Origin: Verrucomicrobia bacterium UBA1629
Lineage (GTDB): Bacteria > Verrucomicrobiota > Kiritimatiellia > RFP12 > UBA1067
Reading direction: 5' to 3'
Length of the DNA: 27,844 nucleotides
NCBI GenBank assembly: GCA_002321305.1
Contig: DCMF01000113.1
Span: 1-27,844 of the forward strand
This document shows, piece by piece, positions 15,084-22,814 of this stretch. Both the position numbers and the translations under genes were made by a program. Below the pieces are notes generated by a model. The model did no database searches, was not told the DNA's origin, and was given only the letters and a program-made list of their open reading frames with translations. Within the stretch, counting starts at the first letter, position 1. Every line of letters starts with the position of its first letter.

Positions 15084-15587
15084 ATGACATCACCCTGCAC
15101 CAGCACCCGGAAGGACTACGACGCCTTCCTGTCCAAAGTCGCGGCCATGACCGGCCTCACGTCCCTGACGCCCGACGCCGAGGGCCTTGTCGCCTACAAG
15201 GTCGACGACGCCTACGTCCTGAACCTCCAGTACGTCGAGCACACCTCGAAGATCCTCTGCTTCGTCGAGGTGGCGACGCTGCCGAAGACGGCCGGCAAGG
15301 AGGTCTACCGCGAACTCCTCGTGGGGTCGCTGTTCGGACGCGAGACGGCGGGCGGCTTCTTCGCCGTCGAGCCGGAGTCCGAGACAGTCGTCTACCACTA
15401 CCTCTTCGACTTCGACGCGCGCACGGCGGACGCCGGGGAGTTCGTCGCGACGCTGGAGAAGATCCTGTCGCTCGTCGACATCTGGGCCGGCAAGATCGCC
15501 GACGCGCTCGCGGCGCCGTCCGAGTCCGATGCGTCGCCGGCGGACGGTCTCGCCGGACGTTCGCCCGACGGCCTGATTCAGGTCTAA
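15084..15587 (+). CDS. CesT/SycE-like class I T3S effector chaperone 1
   Basis: A 167-aa acidic protein of alpha-beta composition: an N-terminal helix (DYDAFLSKVAAMTGLTSL), a strand series (GLVAYKVDDAYVLNLQYVEH, then ILCFVEVATLP), a helix (KEVYRELLVGSLFGRETAGG), further strands (FFAVEPESETVVYHYLFD) and a C-terminal helix (AGEFVATLEKILSLVDIWAG). This is the fold order of dimeric class I chaperones (Tir chaperone CesT, SycE, SicP), which keep an effector's N terminus secretion-ready. The gene next door encodes a large candidate effector 19 bases downstream, the usual chaperone-effector pairing. The C-terminal 20 residues look disordered. Ribosome-binding site AGAAGGAA. Confidence 0.78.
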   Translation: MTSPCTSTRKDYDAFLSKVAAMTGLTSLTPDAEGLVAYKVDDAYVLNLQYVEHTSKILCFVEVATLPKTAGKEVYRELLVGSLFGRETAGGFFAVEPESETVVYHYLFDFDARTADAGEFVATLEKILSLVDIWAGKIADALAAPSESDASPADGLAGRSPDGLIQV

Positions 15588-15605
15588 GCCGGAAAGGGGG
15601 ACGCC

Positions 15606-17840
15606 ATGCCCGTCAATCTCCAGAGCTTCACCGACTTCGCGGCGCAGCACACGATCCACACCTCCAAGAACTTCCACGTCCACGAGGCGAACGGACGGCT
15701 GGAGGCCGGAGCCGCCTCGCTCAAGCAGCGCATCGGCACGGACCTGAAGGCGAACCAGCGCACGATGGCGGCGTTCCGCAGCTGCCTGTCGGCGCGGTAC
15801 GGCGTCTTCGGCGAACACGCCTTCGACGCCGTCCTGGGCGCGCGCGCCGACGTCGGCAAGACCTTGCGCGCGTCGGACATCGCGTCGGTGATGCGGACGC
15901 TGAACCCGACGGACACCGGGGCCGTGCGGCAGACGATGATCGCGTCCCGCTTCGCGAACGAGGTGGGCCGCCAGGTCGAGACGAATCCGCGCGTCGTCGC
16001 CGCGAACGTCATGGGGGCGATGAAGGCGCGGCTTCAGGAAAGCTTCGAGACCGACGTGAGCTTCGCGCAGGCGGTGCGCGGCTGCACGACGCAGGCGGCG
16101 CTGTCGCAGCTCATCGAGGACAAGATCAACGCGATTCTCGACATGAGCACGGGGGCGGGGGCGCGGCGTCCGCTGGAGCCGGACGCGGCCCCGCCGCCGC
16201 CGGCGGCGGCGCACGCGGCGAACCAGCCGCAGGTTCCGCTGGGCCTTCAGGCGCTGGACGGCGACACGTTCGGCGGCGCCGAGACGTCCGTCGAGGACCG
16301 TGTGCGCGCCGGGACGTTCGGCGCGGGCATGCGCGTCAACGAGAACGGCGTCAAGTACGTCTTCGAGAAGCTCAAGACGAGCGGCGTCGAGCCGGGGTTC
16401 ATCGTCCGCAAGGACTGGACGGCCGCCGACACGCACGCGCTGATGACGCCGGGCACGGACTTGGACCAGGTTGCGCGCCGGGTGCTGGAGCAGCGGGTGC
16501 TGAATCGTCCGCTGAACGCGCAGGACGACGTGTCGGCGCTCAAGTCCCGCCATTTCGTCGCGATCCGCGACGCGATCCTCGCGGGTGCCGGGCAGGTCAC
16601 GCGCCTGACGGAGCGGCACATCGTCAAGCTCGACTACAACGAGAACGACCGGCGCTTCCGCCACGACGCGGCGCACATCGGCAAGTTCCGCCTGCCGGTG
16701 CGGAACGCGATCAAGGGCGGGGCGGTCAAGGGCGCGTTCTTCCGGGCCTTCCGCCTCACGACGGCCAACGACGCCTCCGCCGGCGCCGTCGCCGAGGCGC
16801 TCGCGAACGACCTCACGCGGGCGATGGGCGTGCCGACCCAGGAGCTGTCGCTCGTCAGGGGACGGTATTCGGACGGACACGAGAAGTTCATGCTCGTCTC
16901 GAAGTTCGCGCACGGCTACAAGGACTTCGACGGCAACTTCCTGCGGGACGGACGCCTCGTGCCCGGACGCGACGCGGCGGGCCACGTCGTCCAGCCGGAG
17001 GACATCGGCCGCTACAAGGCGATGTTCCTGCTGCTCGCGGATCGCGACGCCGTCGGCTCGCACGGACAGAACAAGGGCCTCGTGAACGGGCACTTCTTCG
17101 CCATCGACCCCGGCCATTCGCTGGAGGGCAACGGCCCGGCGCTGGAGATCCACGACGACTTCTCGTTCAGGGACACCCAGGGCAGCGCGTTCGAGAAGCG
17201 GTTCCTCAACTTCTCCGTCTTCGACGACAGCAACCGCTCGGAGAAGCTGAAGGGCCTGGTGGCGATCCGCGACGCCTTCGAGCGCGGCGACTTCGCGCGC
17301 ATCTTCGACGAGTACGCCGCGCGCTTCCCGGAAGGCGGCGACGGCGACCCGGCGCTCGGTTCGGCCATCCGGACGCGCATCGGGGAGATGCGCGCGGAGT
17401 TCACGGCGCAGTATCAGCGGCTGATGGGCGTCTTCGGCGAACAGCTTGCCGTCTACGACCACTTCGCGGCGCAGGCGCCGGGCGACGACACGACGGCGCG
17501 CCGCGTCATCGACGCGGTCGAAAACCTCGAACGGCTCACGTCGCCGACCGTCGGCACGTCGAAGCACGGGGAGGTCCGGCTGCGCCATCTGGAGGTGACG
17601 CCGGAGACGCGCGTGCCGTGGCGGGCGCGCGTCGCGGACGGCGGCGCGGCCGTCTTTTCCTGCGACAAGCTGCCGGACGCCCGGCGGCCGCTGCTGGCGA
17701 ACCTGCTCCAGCGCGCGGGCGTGACGGACGTCACGACGGGCGCGGGCGGCGCGTTCACGTTCACGGTTCCGCCGGCGAACGTGCCGACGTTCCTCGCCGC
17801 GTTCACGGAAGACGCCGTCCGTCAGGCTGTGGGCGGGTGA
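15606..17840 (+). CDS. Candidate T3S effector with kinase-like motifs
   Basis: A 744-aa cytoplasmic-type protein, no signal peptide or membrane segment, lying between two CesT-like chaperone genes. Residues 1-185 are helical and may hold the secretion signal and chaperone-binding region. Then comes a Pro/Ala-rich linker (about 187-205). The central region includes VAEALANDLTRAMGVPTQEL, EKFMLVSKFAHGYKDF, then DRDAVGSHGQNKG at 479-491 and AIDPGHSL at 499-506. The D-x5-H-x2-N pattern followed by an Ile-Asp-Pro-Gly resembles the catalytic loop and metal-binding Asp of HipA/PI3-4-kinase-like folds. The C-terminal part is helical, followed by a beta-rich end (from about 640). I do not recognise a named family; the kinase idea is inference from two short motifs. 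A T3S effector role is inferred from the operon. Confidence 0.6.
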   Translation: MPVNLQSFTDFAAQHTIHTSKNFHVHEANGRLEAGAASLKQRIGTDLKANQRTMAAFRSCLSARYGVFGEHAFDAVLGARADVGKTLRASDIASVMRTLNPTDTGAVRQTMIASRFANEVGRQVETNPRVVAANVMGAMKARLQESFETDVSFAQAVRGCTTQAALSQLIEDKINAILDMSTGAGARRPLEPDAAPPPPAAAHAANQPQVPLGLQALDGDTFGGAETSVEDRVRAGTFGAGMRVNENGVKYVFEKLKTSGVEPGFIVRKDWTAADTHALMTPGTDLDQVARRVLEQRVLNRPLNAQDDVSALKSRHFVAIRDAILAGAGQVTRLTERHIVKLDYNENDRRFRHDAAHIGKFRLPVRNAIKGGAVKGAFFRAFRLTTANDASAGAVAEALANDLTRAMGVPTQELSLVRGRYSDGHEKFMLVSKFAHGYKDFDGNFLRDGRLVPGRDAAGHVVQPEDIGRYKAMFLLLADRDAVGSHGQNKGLVNGHFFAIDPGHSLEGNGPALEIHDDFSFRDTQGSAFEKRFLNFSVFDDSNRSEKLKGLVAIRDAFERGDFARIFDEYAARFPEGGDGDPALGSAIRTRIGEMRAEFTAQYQRLMGVFGEQLAVYDHFAAQAPGDDTTARRVIDAVENLERLTSPTVGTSKHGEVRLRHLEVTPETRVPWRARVADGGAAVFSCDKLPDARRPLLANLLQRAGVTDVTTGAGGAFTFTVPPANVPTFLAAFTEDAVRQAVGG

Positions 17841-17873
17841 CGTTCAGTCGTTTGATGAGCGCAGATGTTCGAG

Positions 17874-17900
17874 CGGGAGGGACGGGCTTGTCCCGTCCGC
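17874..17900 (+). repeat. Hairpin repeat, copy 2 (before CesT-like gene 2)
   Basis: Identical over 27 bases to 15019-15045 (stem GGACGGG / CCCGTCC, loop CTTGT). It ends 19 bases before the ATG at 17920, close to the ribosome-binding site AAGGGGGAAA. Confidence 0.85.
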
Positions 17901-17919
17901 CAAGACAAGGGGGAAACGC

Positions 17920-18387
17920 ATGACATTTGACGAGCTGGTGAGAGCGGCGGGAGAGAAGCTTGGCGTTGAGCTGGTGACGTATGACGGCATGACCCAGGTG
18001 ACGATTGACGACATGGCGATTTCCGTCTCGGAAATCGCCGAGCTGGATTCGGTCGTCCTGAACGGTGCCCTTGGCGAACCGCCGCCGCAGGGGCTCGCGG
18101 CGCTCTACCGCGCGATGCTGGAGGCGAACTACGGATTCGCGGGGACGGCGGGCGCGACGCTCTCCGTCAATCCGGCCAACGACGAGCTGACGCTCACGCG
18201 CCTCGCGCCGCTTGCGCTTCTGGATGCCGACGGCTTTTTGGCGCTGCTCGAAAGCTTCGTCAACGTGCTGGAGGCGTGGCGCACGCTCGTTGCCGACTAT
18301 CGTCCGAATACGGCGGATGTCGCGCCGGATCGGACGCGACAGGGCGCGTCCCTCCCGCAGGTCGATGAGGGGTTTCTGGCGGTGTAA
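17920..18387 (+). CDS. CesT/SycE-like class I T3S effector chaperone 2
   Basis: A 155-aa protein with the class I chaperone pattern: N-terminal helix (MTFDELVRAAGEKLGVEL), strands (ITIDDMAISVSEI-like block encoded at about 17998-18040), a helix with LAALYRAMLEANYGFAGTAG, strands (ATLSVNPANDELTLTRLAPL) and a C-terminal helix (FLALLESFVNVLEAWRTLVA). The block ending in GATLSVNP-N-ELTL is very like CesT/SycH-type chaperones. As last gene of the operon it may serve the upstream effector or one encoded elsewhere. The final residues (PDRTRQGASLPQ) are encoded by a hairpin repeat copy, so the tail was probably altered by repeat insertion. Confidence 0.82.
   Translation: MTFDELVRAAGEKLGVELVTYDGMTQVTIDDMAISVSEIAELDSVVLNGALGEPPPQGLAALYRAMLEANYGFAGTAGATLSVNPANDELTLTRLAPLALLDADGFLALLESFVNVLEAWRTLVADYRPNTADVAPDRTRQGASLPQVDEGFLAV
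18331..18357 (-). repeat. Hairpin repeat, copy 3 (variant, inside coding sequence)
   Basis: Read on the minus strand it begins CGGGAGGGACG like copies 1 and 2, with stem GGACGCG / CGCGTCC and a 6-base loop. Compared with the other copies one G-C stem pair has become C-G on both sides, keeping the stem intact. It lies in the 3' end of the second chaperone gene, in opposite orientation. Confidence 0.75.
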
Positions 18388-18406
18388 GGCGTGTCCCTGC
18401 GCGATC

Positions 18407-18441
18407 GATCCCGTTTTCCGCTCTCGGGTGCGCGGGATTTT
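18407..18441 (+). terminator. Terminator of the T3S operon
   Basis: ATCCCG (18408-18413) pairs with CGGGAT (18433-18438), with an inner CCG-CTCT-CGG stem, and the T run 18438-18441 follows. It lies about 20 bases after the last chaperone gene, and its T run leads straight into the trpS -10 element. Confidence 0.6.
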
Positions 18442-18443
18442 GG

Positions 18444-18449
18444 TATAAT
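18444..18449 (+). promoter_or_regulatory. Extended -10 promoter of trpS
   Basis: TGG-TATAAT with seven bases to the ATG at 18457 and no Shine-Dalgarno sequence: a leaderless geometry. It directly abuts the upstream terminator. Confidence 0.75.
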
Positions 18450-18456
18450 ACGCGGC

Positions 18457-19416
18457 ATGAGAATCTTGACGGGCATTCAGCCTTCGGGCAAGCTCCACTG
18501 GGGCAACTATTTCGGCGCGATGAAGTCCATGTTCGACCTTCAGGAGAAGGGCGAGAACTTCATGTTCATCGCGAACTTCCACGCCATGACGACGGTGCGC
18601 GACGGGGCGCAGCTCCGCGCGGCGACGAAAGACGTCGCGCTCGACTACCTCGCCTGCGGGCTGGACCCCGCGAAGACGGTCATCTACCGCCAGAGCGACG
18701 TGCCGGAGGTGCAGGAGCTCGCGTGGTACCTCTCGTGCCTGACGCCGATGGGGCTGCTGGAGCGCTGCCACAGCTACAAGGACAAGCTCGCCCACGGGCT
18801 GGAGGCGACGCACGGGCTCTTCGCGTATCCCGTCCTGATGGCGGCAGACATCCTGATCATGCAGTCCGACCTCGTGCCGGTCGGGAAGGACCAGAAGCAG
18901 CACCTGGAGGTGACGCGCGACCTCGCGCAGAAGTTCAACAACGCCTATGGCGAGACCTTCAAGCTGCCCGACGCCTACATTCCCGAGACCGTCGCGACGA
19001 TTCCGGGGACGGACGGCCAGAAGATGTCGAAGAGCTACCACAACACGATCGAGCTTTTCGAGCCGAACGGCTCCATCAAGAAGAAGGTGATGGCCATCGT
19101 GACCGACTCGAAGACGATGGAGGAGCCGAAGGAGCCGGAGGGCAATTCGATCTACGAGCTCTACAAGCTCTTCGCGACGCCGGAGGAGGTCGCCGACATG
19201 GCGGCGCGTTTCCGCGCGGGCAACTACGGCTACGGCCACGCGAAGAAGGCCCTGCTGGAGGCGTATCACCGGCTCTTCGACCCGTTCCGCGCGAAGCGCG
19301 AGGAGCTGGCGAAGGACGCCGACACGCTGGAGGACATCCTGCGCGCCGGGGCCGCGAAGGCCCGCGCCGCCGCTGCGCCGACGATGGAGAAGGTGCGCGC
19401 CGCCGTCGGGCTGTGA
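18457..19416 (+). CDS. trpS: Tryptophan-tRNA ligase
   Basis: The 319-aa product is a class I aminoacyl-tRNA synthetase of the TrpRS family. It opens with MRILTGIQPSGKLHWGN, which contains the HIGH-type motif. It has the tryptophan-pocket region YPVLMAADILIMQSDLVPVG, the DQKQHLEVTRDLA motif and KMSKS at 189-193. Length is normal. It charges tRNA-Trp with tryptophan in the cytoplasm. The start at 18457 matches the family N terminus and the leaderless promoter; a longer upstream frame from 18391 would run through the terminator and promoter and is rejected. Confidence 0.96.
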   Translation: MRILTGIQPSGKLHWGNYFGAMKSMFDLQEKGENFMFIANFHAMTTVRDGAQLRAATKDVALDYLACGLDPAKTVIYRQSDVPEVQELAWYLSCLTPMGLLERCHSYKDKLAHGLEATHGLFAYPVLMAADILIMQSDLVPVGKDQKQHLEVTRDLAQKFNNAYGETFKLPDAYIPETVATIPGTDGQKMSKSYHNTIELFEPNGSIKKKVMAIVTDSKTMEEPKEPEGNSIYELYKLFATPEEVADMAARFRAGNYGYGHAKKALLEAYHRLFDPFRAKREELAKDADTLEDILRAGAAKARAAAAPTMEKVRAAVGL

Positions 19417-19436
19417 CGCGCCGAGGCGGCAAATGG

Positions 19437-19442
19437 TATAAT
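19437..19442 (+). promoter_or_regulatory. Extended -10 promoter of the McsA-like/clpC operon
   Basis: TGG-TATAAT is followed by ATGCGGCC and the ATG at 19453, ten bases after the box, leaving at most a three- to four-base leader. An ATG at 19443 is in another frame. No CtsR-type operator was recognised near it. Confidence 0.65.
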
Positions 19443-19452
19443 ATGCGGCCAA

Positions 19453-20364
19453 ATGAAATGCGAGATTTGCCATCAGGCGGACGCCGAGACGGCGATTGTC
19501 CGCGGCGAGGGCGAGACGATGGAGGAACTCTACGTCTGCAAGGCCTGCGCCAAGGCGGAACGTCAGCGTCGCCAGAAGAAAAGCCAGCGGACCCGTAAGG
19601 TGACGGGCCTTCCGCCCGGCGTGTCGATGTCCATCACCCAGATCGGCCCCGCCGACGCGGACGGTACGGGCGACGAGAGCATCCCGGAGATCCTCGGCAC
19701 GTTCCTGAACGCCATGAACGACGTGGTCACCGACCTTGAGAAGGTGGCGGGCGCGAACGAGAAGAAGGACGCGCCGGACGAGAAGCGGCATGCGTTCCCC
19801 CTGACGCGCGTCGAGGCGCCGTTCCGCGTGCGCGGCCAGCTGCACCTGGAAGGTCTGCACCTCATCGGCGAGCTGGAGTCCGTCCGCCGCGCGCTGCACG
19901 CGCTCGACATGGAGCTTGTCGGCGTGGAGGCGGATGGCGTGCGCGAGCCGGGGCACGTCTACGGCATCGACTACGCGGGGTCGTCCGAACGGGCGAAGCG
20001 CGTGGTCGCCGACCTGCTGCGCGAGGAGCGCAACGCGCGCGTGCGCCTTTCCGAGGAGCTGCCGCGCGTGTTCGGCGACTCGCTCTGCCGGGCGCTCGCG
20101 ATCCTGAAGAACAGCCGCCTCCTGTCGCCGGGCGAGCTCTTCGACCTCCTCTCCCCGCTGCGTCTCGCGGCGATGCAGAAGCTGCTGGACGGCATCACGC
20201 TGGAGGAGATCGAGAAGATGCTGCTCGAATGCGACCTCACGGGCGCGGAGGACAAGCTGGAGCCGGAGGAGCGCGACCAGGCGGACGCCGACCGCGCGGA
20301 CGAGATGAACCGCCGGTTCGAGGACGTGATGCTGAACGAACGCGCCGAGGAGAAGTTCCTATGA
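19453..20364 (+). CDS. McsA-like zinc finger fused to a McsB C-terminal-like domain
   Basis: A 303-aa protein. Residues 1-35 form a CxxC/CxxC zinc site (Cys3, Cys6, Cys29, Cys32) like the N terminus of McsA. A charged linker follows. Residues about 130-260 resemble the C-terminal part of McsB protein arginine kinase: SVRRALHALDMELVGVEADG, then a G-x-x-Y-x-I block, LREERNARVRLSEELPRVFG, and then LLSPGELFDLLSPLRL followed by GITLEEIEKML. The N-terminal catalytic half of McsB is absent, so kinase activity is not expected. The stop overlaps the clpC start (ATGA), so translation is coupled. In Firmicutes McsA and McsB are encoded with ClpC and deliver or mark proteins for it. I infer a ClpC adaptor. 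The McsB match is by eye and needs a profile search. Confidence 0.6.
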   Translation: MKCEICHQADAETAIVRGEGETMEELYVCKACAKAERQRRQKKSQRTRKVTGLPPGVSMSITQIGPADADGTGDESIPEILGTFLNAMNDVVTDLEKVAGANEKKDAPDEKRHAFPLTRVEAPFRVRGQLHLEGLHLIGELESVRRALHALDMELVGVEADGVREPGHVYGIDYAGSSERAKRVVADLLREERNARVRLSEELPRVFGDSLCRALAILKNSRLLSPGELFDLLSPLRLAAMQKLLDGITLEEIEKMLLECDLTGAEDKLEPEERDQADADRADEMNRRFEDVMLNERAEEKFL

Positions 20365-22814
20365 GCCTGAGCTTTACGAAACACGCCGTCGATGCGCTGA
20401 ACGCGGCGTCGAGCTGCGCGCAGCAGCTCGGTCACGACCACATCGGCGCCGAGCACATCTTCCTTTCGATCATCGCGATTCCGGTGTGCGGCGCGGCCCA
20501 GCGCCTCGTCGCGCTCGGCCTCGCGCTCGACGACCTCGCCGAGTCGATGAAGTCCGTCCTCACGGGCGGCGGCGCCGGCACGCTCCAGCGCGGCCAGCTG
20601 CCGCTCACGGCGCGGACGAAGAAGATCATCGACATGGCCGCGATCGAGTCCGGTCCCGGCAATGCGGTCGCCACGGAACACCTGATCCTCGCCATGCTGC
20701 GCGAGGGCGAGAACGCGGCGGCGCAGCTGCTGTTCAACGCGGGCGTGACGGTCGACAAGTTCATCGCCGCCGGGACGCAGGGCGGCGCGAACGCGGCGGC
20801 GTCCGGCGCGGCGGAAGGCGCCGCCGAGGGCGGCGACGCGGCGAACGCGAAGGAGGGCGCGAACGGCAAGGCGCAGAAGACGCCGACGATCAACACCTAC
20901 GGACGCGACCTCACGGATCTCGCGCGGCAGGGCCAGCTCGATCCCGTGATCGGGCGTGCGAAGGAACTGAAGCGCATCGTCCAGATCCTCTCGCGCCGCA
21001 CGAAGAACAACGCCGTCCTCATCGGCGAGGCGGGCGTCGGCAAGACGGCCGTCGTCGAGGGGCTTGCGCAGGCGATCCATCGCGGCGAGGTGCCGGAGCG
21101 CATGCAGGCGAAGCGCGTCGTCGCGCTCGACATGGCGCGGCTTGTCGCGGGCACGCAGTACCGCGGCCAGTTCGAGGAGCGCCTGAAGAAGGTCATCGAC
21201 GAGACGAGGCGCGCGGGGAACATCATCCTCTTCCTGGACGAGATCCACACGATGGTCGGCGCGGGCGGGGCCGAGGGCGCGATGGACGCGGCGAACATCC
21301 TGAAGCCCGCCCTCGCGCGCGGCGAGCTGCAGTGCGTCGGCGCGACGACGCTGAAGGAATACCACAAGTCCATCGAGAAGGACGCCGCGCTGGAGCGCCG
21401 CTTCCAGGCCGTCACGGTGGACGAGCCGTCCGTCGCGGACACGGTCGAGATCCTGAAGGGGATCGCGCCGAAGTACGAGGCGTACCACTCGGCGACGTTC
21501 ACGCCGGCGGCCCTGCGCGCGGCGGTCGAGCTGACGGCGCGCTACCTGCCCGCGCGGCAGCTGCCGGACAAGGCGATCGACGCGATGGACGAGACGGGCG
21601 CGCGCCTCCGGGCGGGCGCGAGCGCGCGTCCGAAGGCGCTGACGGCGATGCAGGAGAAGATCGACACGCTGCGCGGACAGAAGGACGCCGTCGTCGCGAA
21701 GGGCGACTTCGACTCCGCCGCGAAGTACCGCGAGGCGATCCGCGTCGCGTCCGCCGCGTTCCAGGAGGCCCTGAAGAAGTGGAAGGAGACGCACGCCGAG
21801 GAGACGCTGGAGATCACGGAGAGCGACGTCGCCGAGACGGTCTCGTCCATGAGCGGCGTGCCCGTCGAGAAGATGAACGCGACGACGGCGGAGAAGCTGC
21901 TGGCGATGGAGAAGACGCTGGGGAGCGTCGTGATCGGGCAGGCGCCGGCCGTGAAGGCGATCGCGCGCGCGCTGCGACGTTCGCGCGCCCTGCGGGCCGA
22001 CCCGAAGCGCCCGATCGGCTCGTTCCTCTTCCTCGGACCGACCGGCGTCGGCAAGACGCACCTCGCGAAGATGCTCGCCGAGAAGGTCTACGGGGACGAC
22101 AAGGCGCTCATCACGCTTGACATGTCGGAGTTCCAGGAGAAGTACTCCTCGTCGCGCCTCGTCGGCGCGCCGCCCGGCTACGTCGGCTACGACGAGGGCG
22201 GGCAGCTCACCGAGAAGGTGCGGCGGCGTCCGTATTCCGTCGTCCTCTTCGACGAGTTCGAGAAGGCGAACGGCGACGTCTGCAACATGCTCCTCCAGAT
22301 CCTCGACGAGGGGCGCCTCACGGACGGGCAGGGGCGCATCATCGACTTCCGCAACACGATCATCATCTGCACGGCGAACCTCGGCTTCGACTTCGCGCGC
22401 GAGGGGCATTCGCTCGGCTTCGCGCGCGACACGGCGGAGACGAGCTACGAGGTGCTGAAGGAGAAGCTGCTGGGCGAGGCGAAACGCGCGTTCCGTCCCG
22501 AACTGCTGAACCGCTTCGACGAGACGGTCGTCTTCAAGAAGCTCGAAAAGGCCGATCTGGAGGCGATCCTGAACCTGGAGCTCGCGCGGCTGCAGGCGCG
22601 GCTGAAGGATGCGCACATCTCGCTGACGCTGGACAAGAAGGCGGCGGACTTCCTGATCGAGAAGGGGTACGACGGCGCGCTCGGCGCGCGTCCGCTCCGC
22701 CGCGTCGTGCAGGACTACGTCGAAGACCCGCTGGCGGATCTCGTCCTCGCGGGCAAGGCGAAGCCGCGCCTCAGGGCGAAGCTCGCGAAGGACGGCCAGT
22801 CGCTGAAGTTCTGA
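20361..22814 (+). CDS. clpC: ClpC-type AAA+ protease ATPase
   Basis: An 817-aa Hsp100 unfoldase. It has a Clp N domain (1-145), a Gly/Ala-rich linker (about 146-175), a first AAA+ domain with Walker A GEAGVGKT (222-229) and Walker B ILFLDE (Asp293-Glu294), and a short middle segment with a UVR-like motif (KIDTLRGQKDAVVAKGDFDS, near 433). The second AAA+ domain has Walker A GPTGVGKT (559-566), VVLFDEFEKAN and the D2-small GARPLRRVVQDYVEDPL end. SLGF in the D2 domain matches the ClpP-docking loop of ClpC/ClpA, absent from ClpB, so it should feed ClpP. Its 4-base overlap with the McsA-like gene suggests the two act together. The last 44 bases overlap the end of the convergent regulator gene. Confidence 0.92.
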   Translation: MSLSFTKHAVDALNAASSCAQQLGHDHIGAEHIFLSIIAIPVCGAAQRLVALGLALDDLAESMKSVLTGGGAGTLQRGQLPLTARTKKIIDMAAIESGPGNAVATEHLILAMLREGENAAAQLLFNAGVTVDKFIAAGTQGGANAAASGAAEGAAEGGDAANAKEGANGKAQKTPTINTYGRDLTDLARQGQLDPVIGRAKELKRIVQILSRRTKNNAVLIGEAGVGKTAVVEGLAQAIHRGEVPERMQAKRVVALDMARLVAGTQYRGQFEERLKKVIDETRRAGNIILFLDEIHTMVGAGGAEGAMDAANILKPALARGELQCVGATTLKEYHKSIEKDAALERRFQAVTVDEPSVADTVEILKGIAPKYEAYHSATFTPAALRAAVELTARYLPARQLPDKAIDAMDETGARLRAGASARPKALTAMQEKIDTLRGQKDAVVAKGDFDSAAKYREAIRVASAAFQEALKKWKETHAEETLEITESDVAETVSSMSGVPVEKMNATTAEKLLAMEKTLGSVVIGQAPAVKAIARALRRSRALRADPKRPIGSFLFLGPTGVGKTHLAKMLAEKVYGDDKALITLDMSEFQEKYSSSRLVGAPPGYVGYDEGGQLTEKVRRRPYSVVLFDEFEKANGDVCNMLLQILDEGRLTDGQGRIIDFRNTIIICTANLGFDFAREGHSLGFARDTAETSYEVLKEKLLGEAKRAFRPELLNRFDETVVFKKLEKADLEAILNLELARLQARLKDAHISLTLDKKAADFLIEKGYDGALGARPLRRVVQDYVEDPLADLVLAGKAKPRLRAKLAKDGQSLKF

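Noticed and set aside
15090..17588. 832-codon minus-strand frame opposite the candidate effector
   Set aside because: Same antisense pattern, no domain, no ribosome-binding site or promoter.
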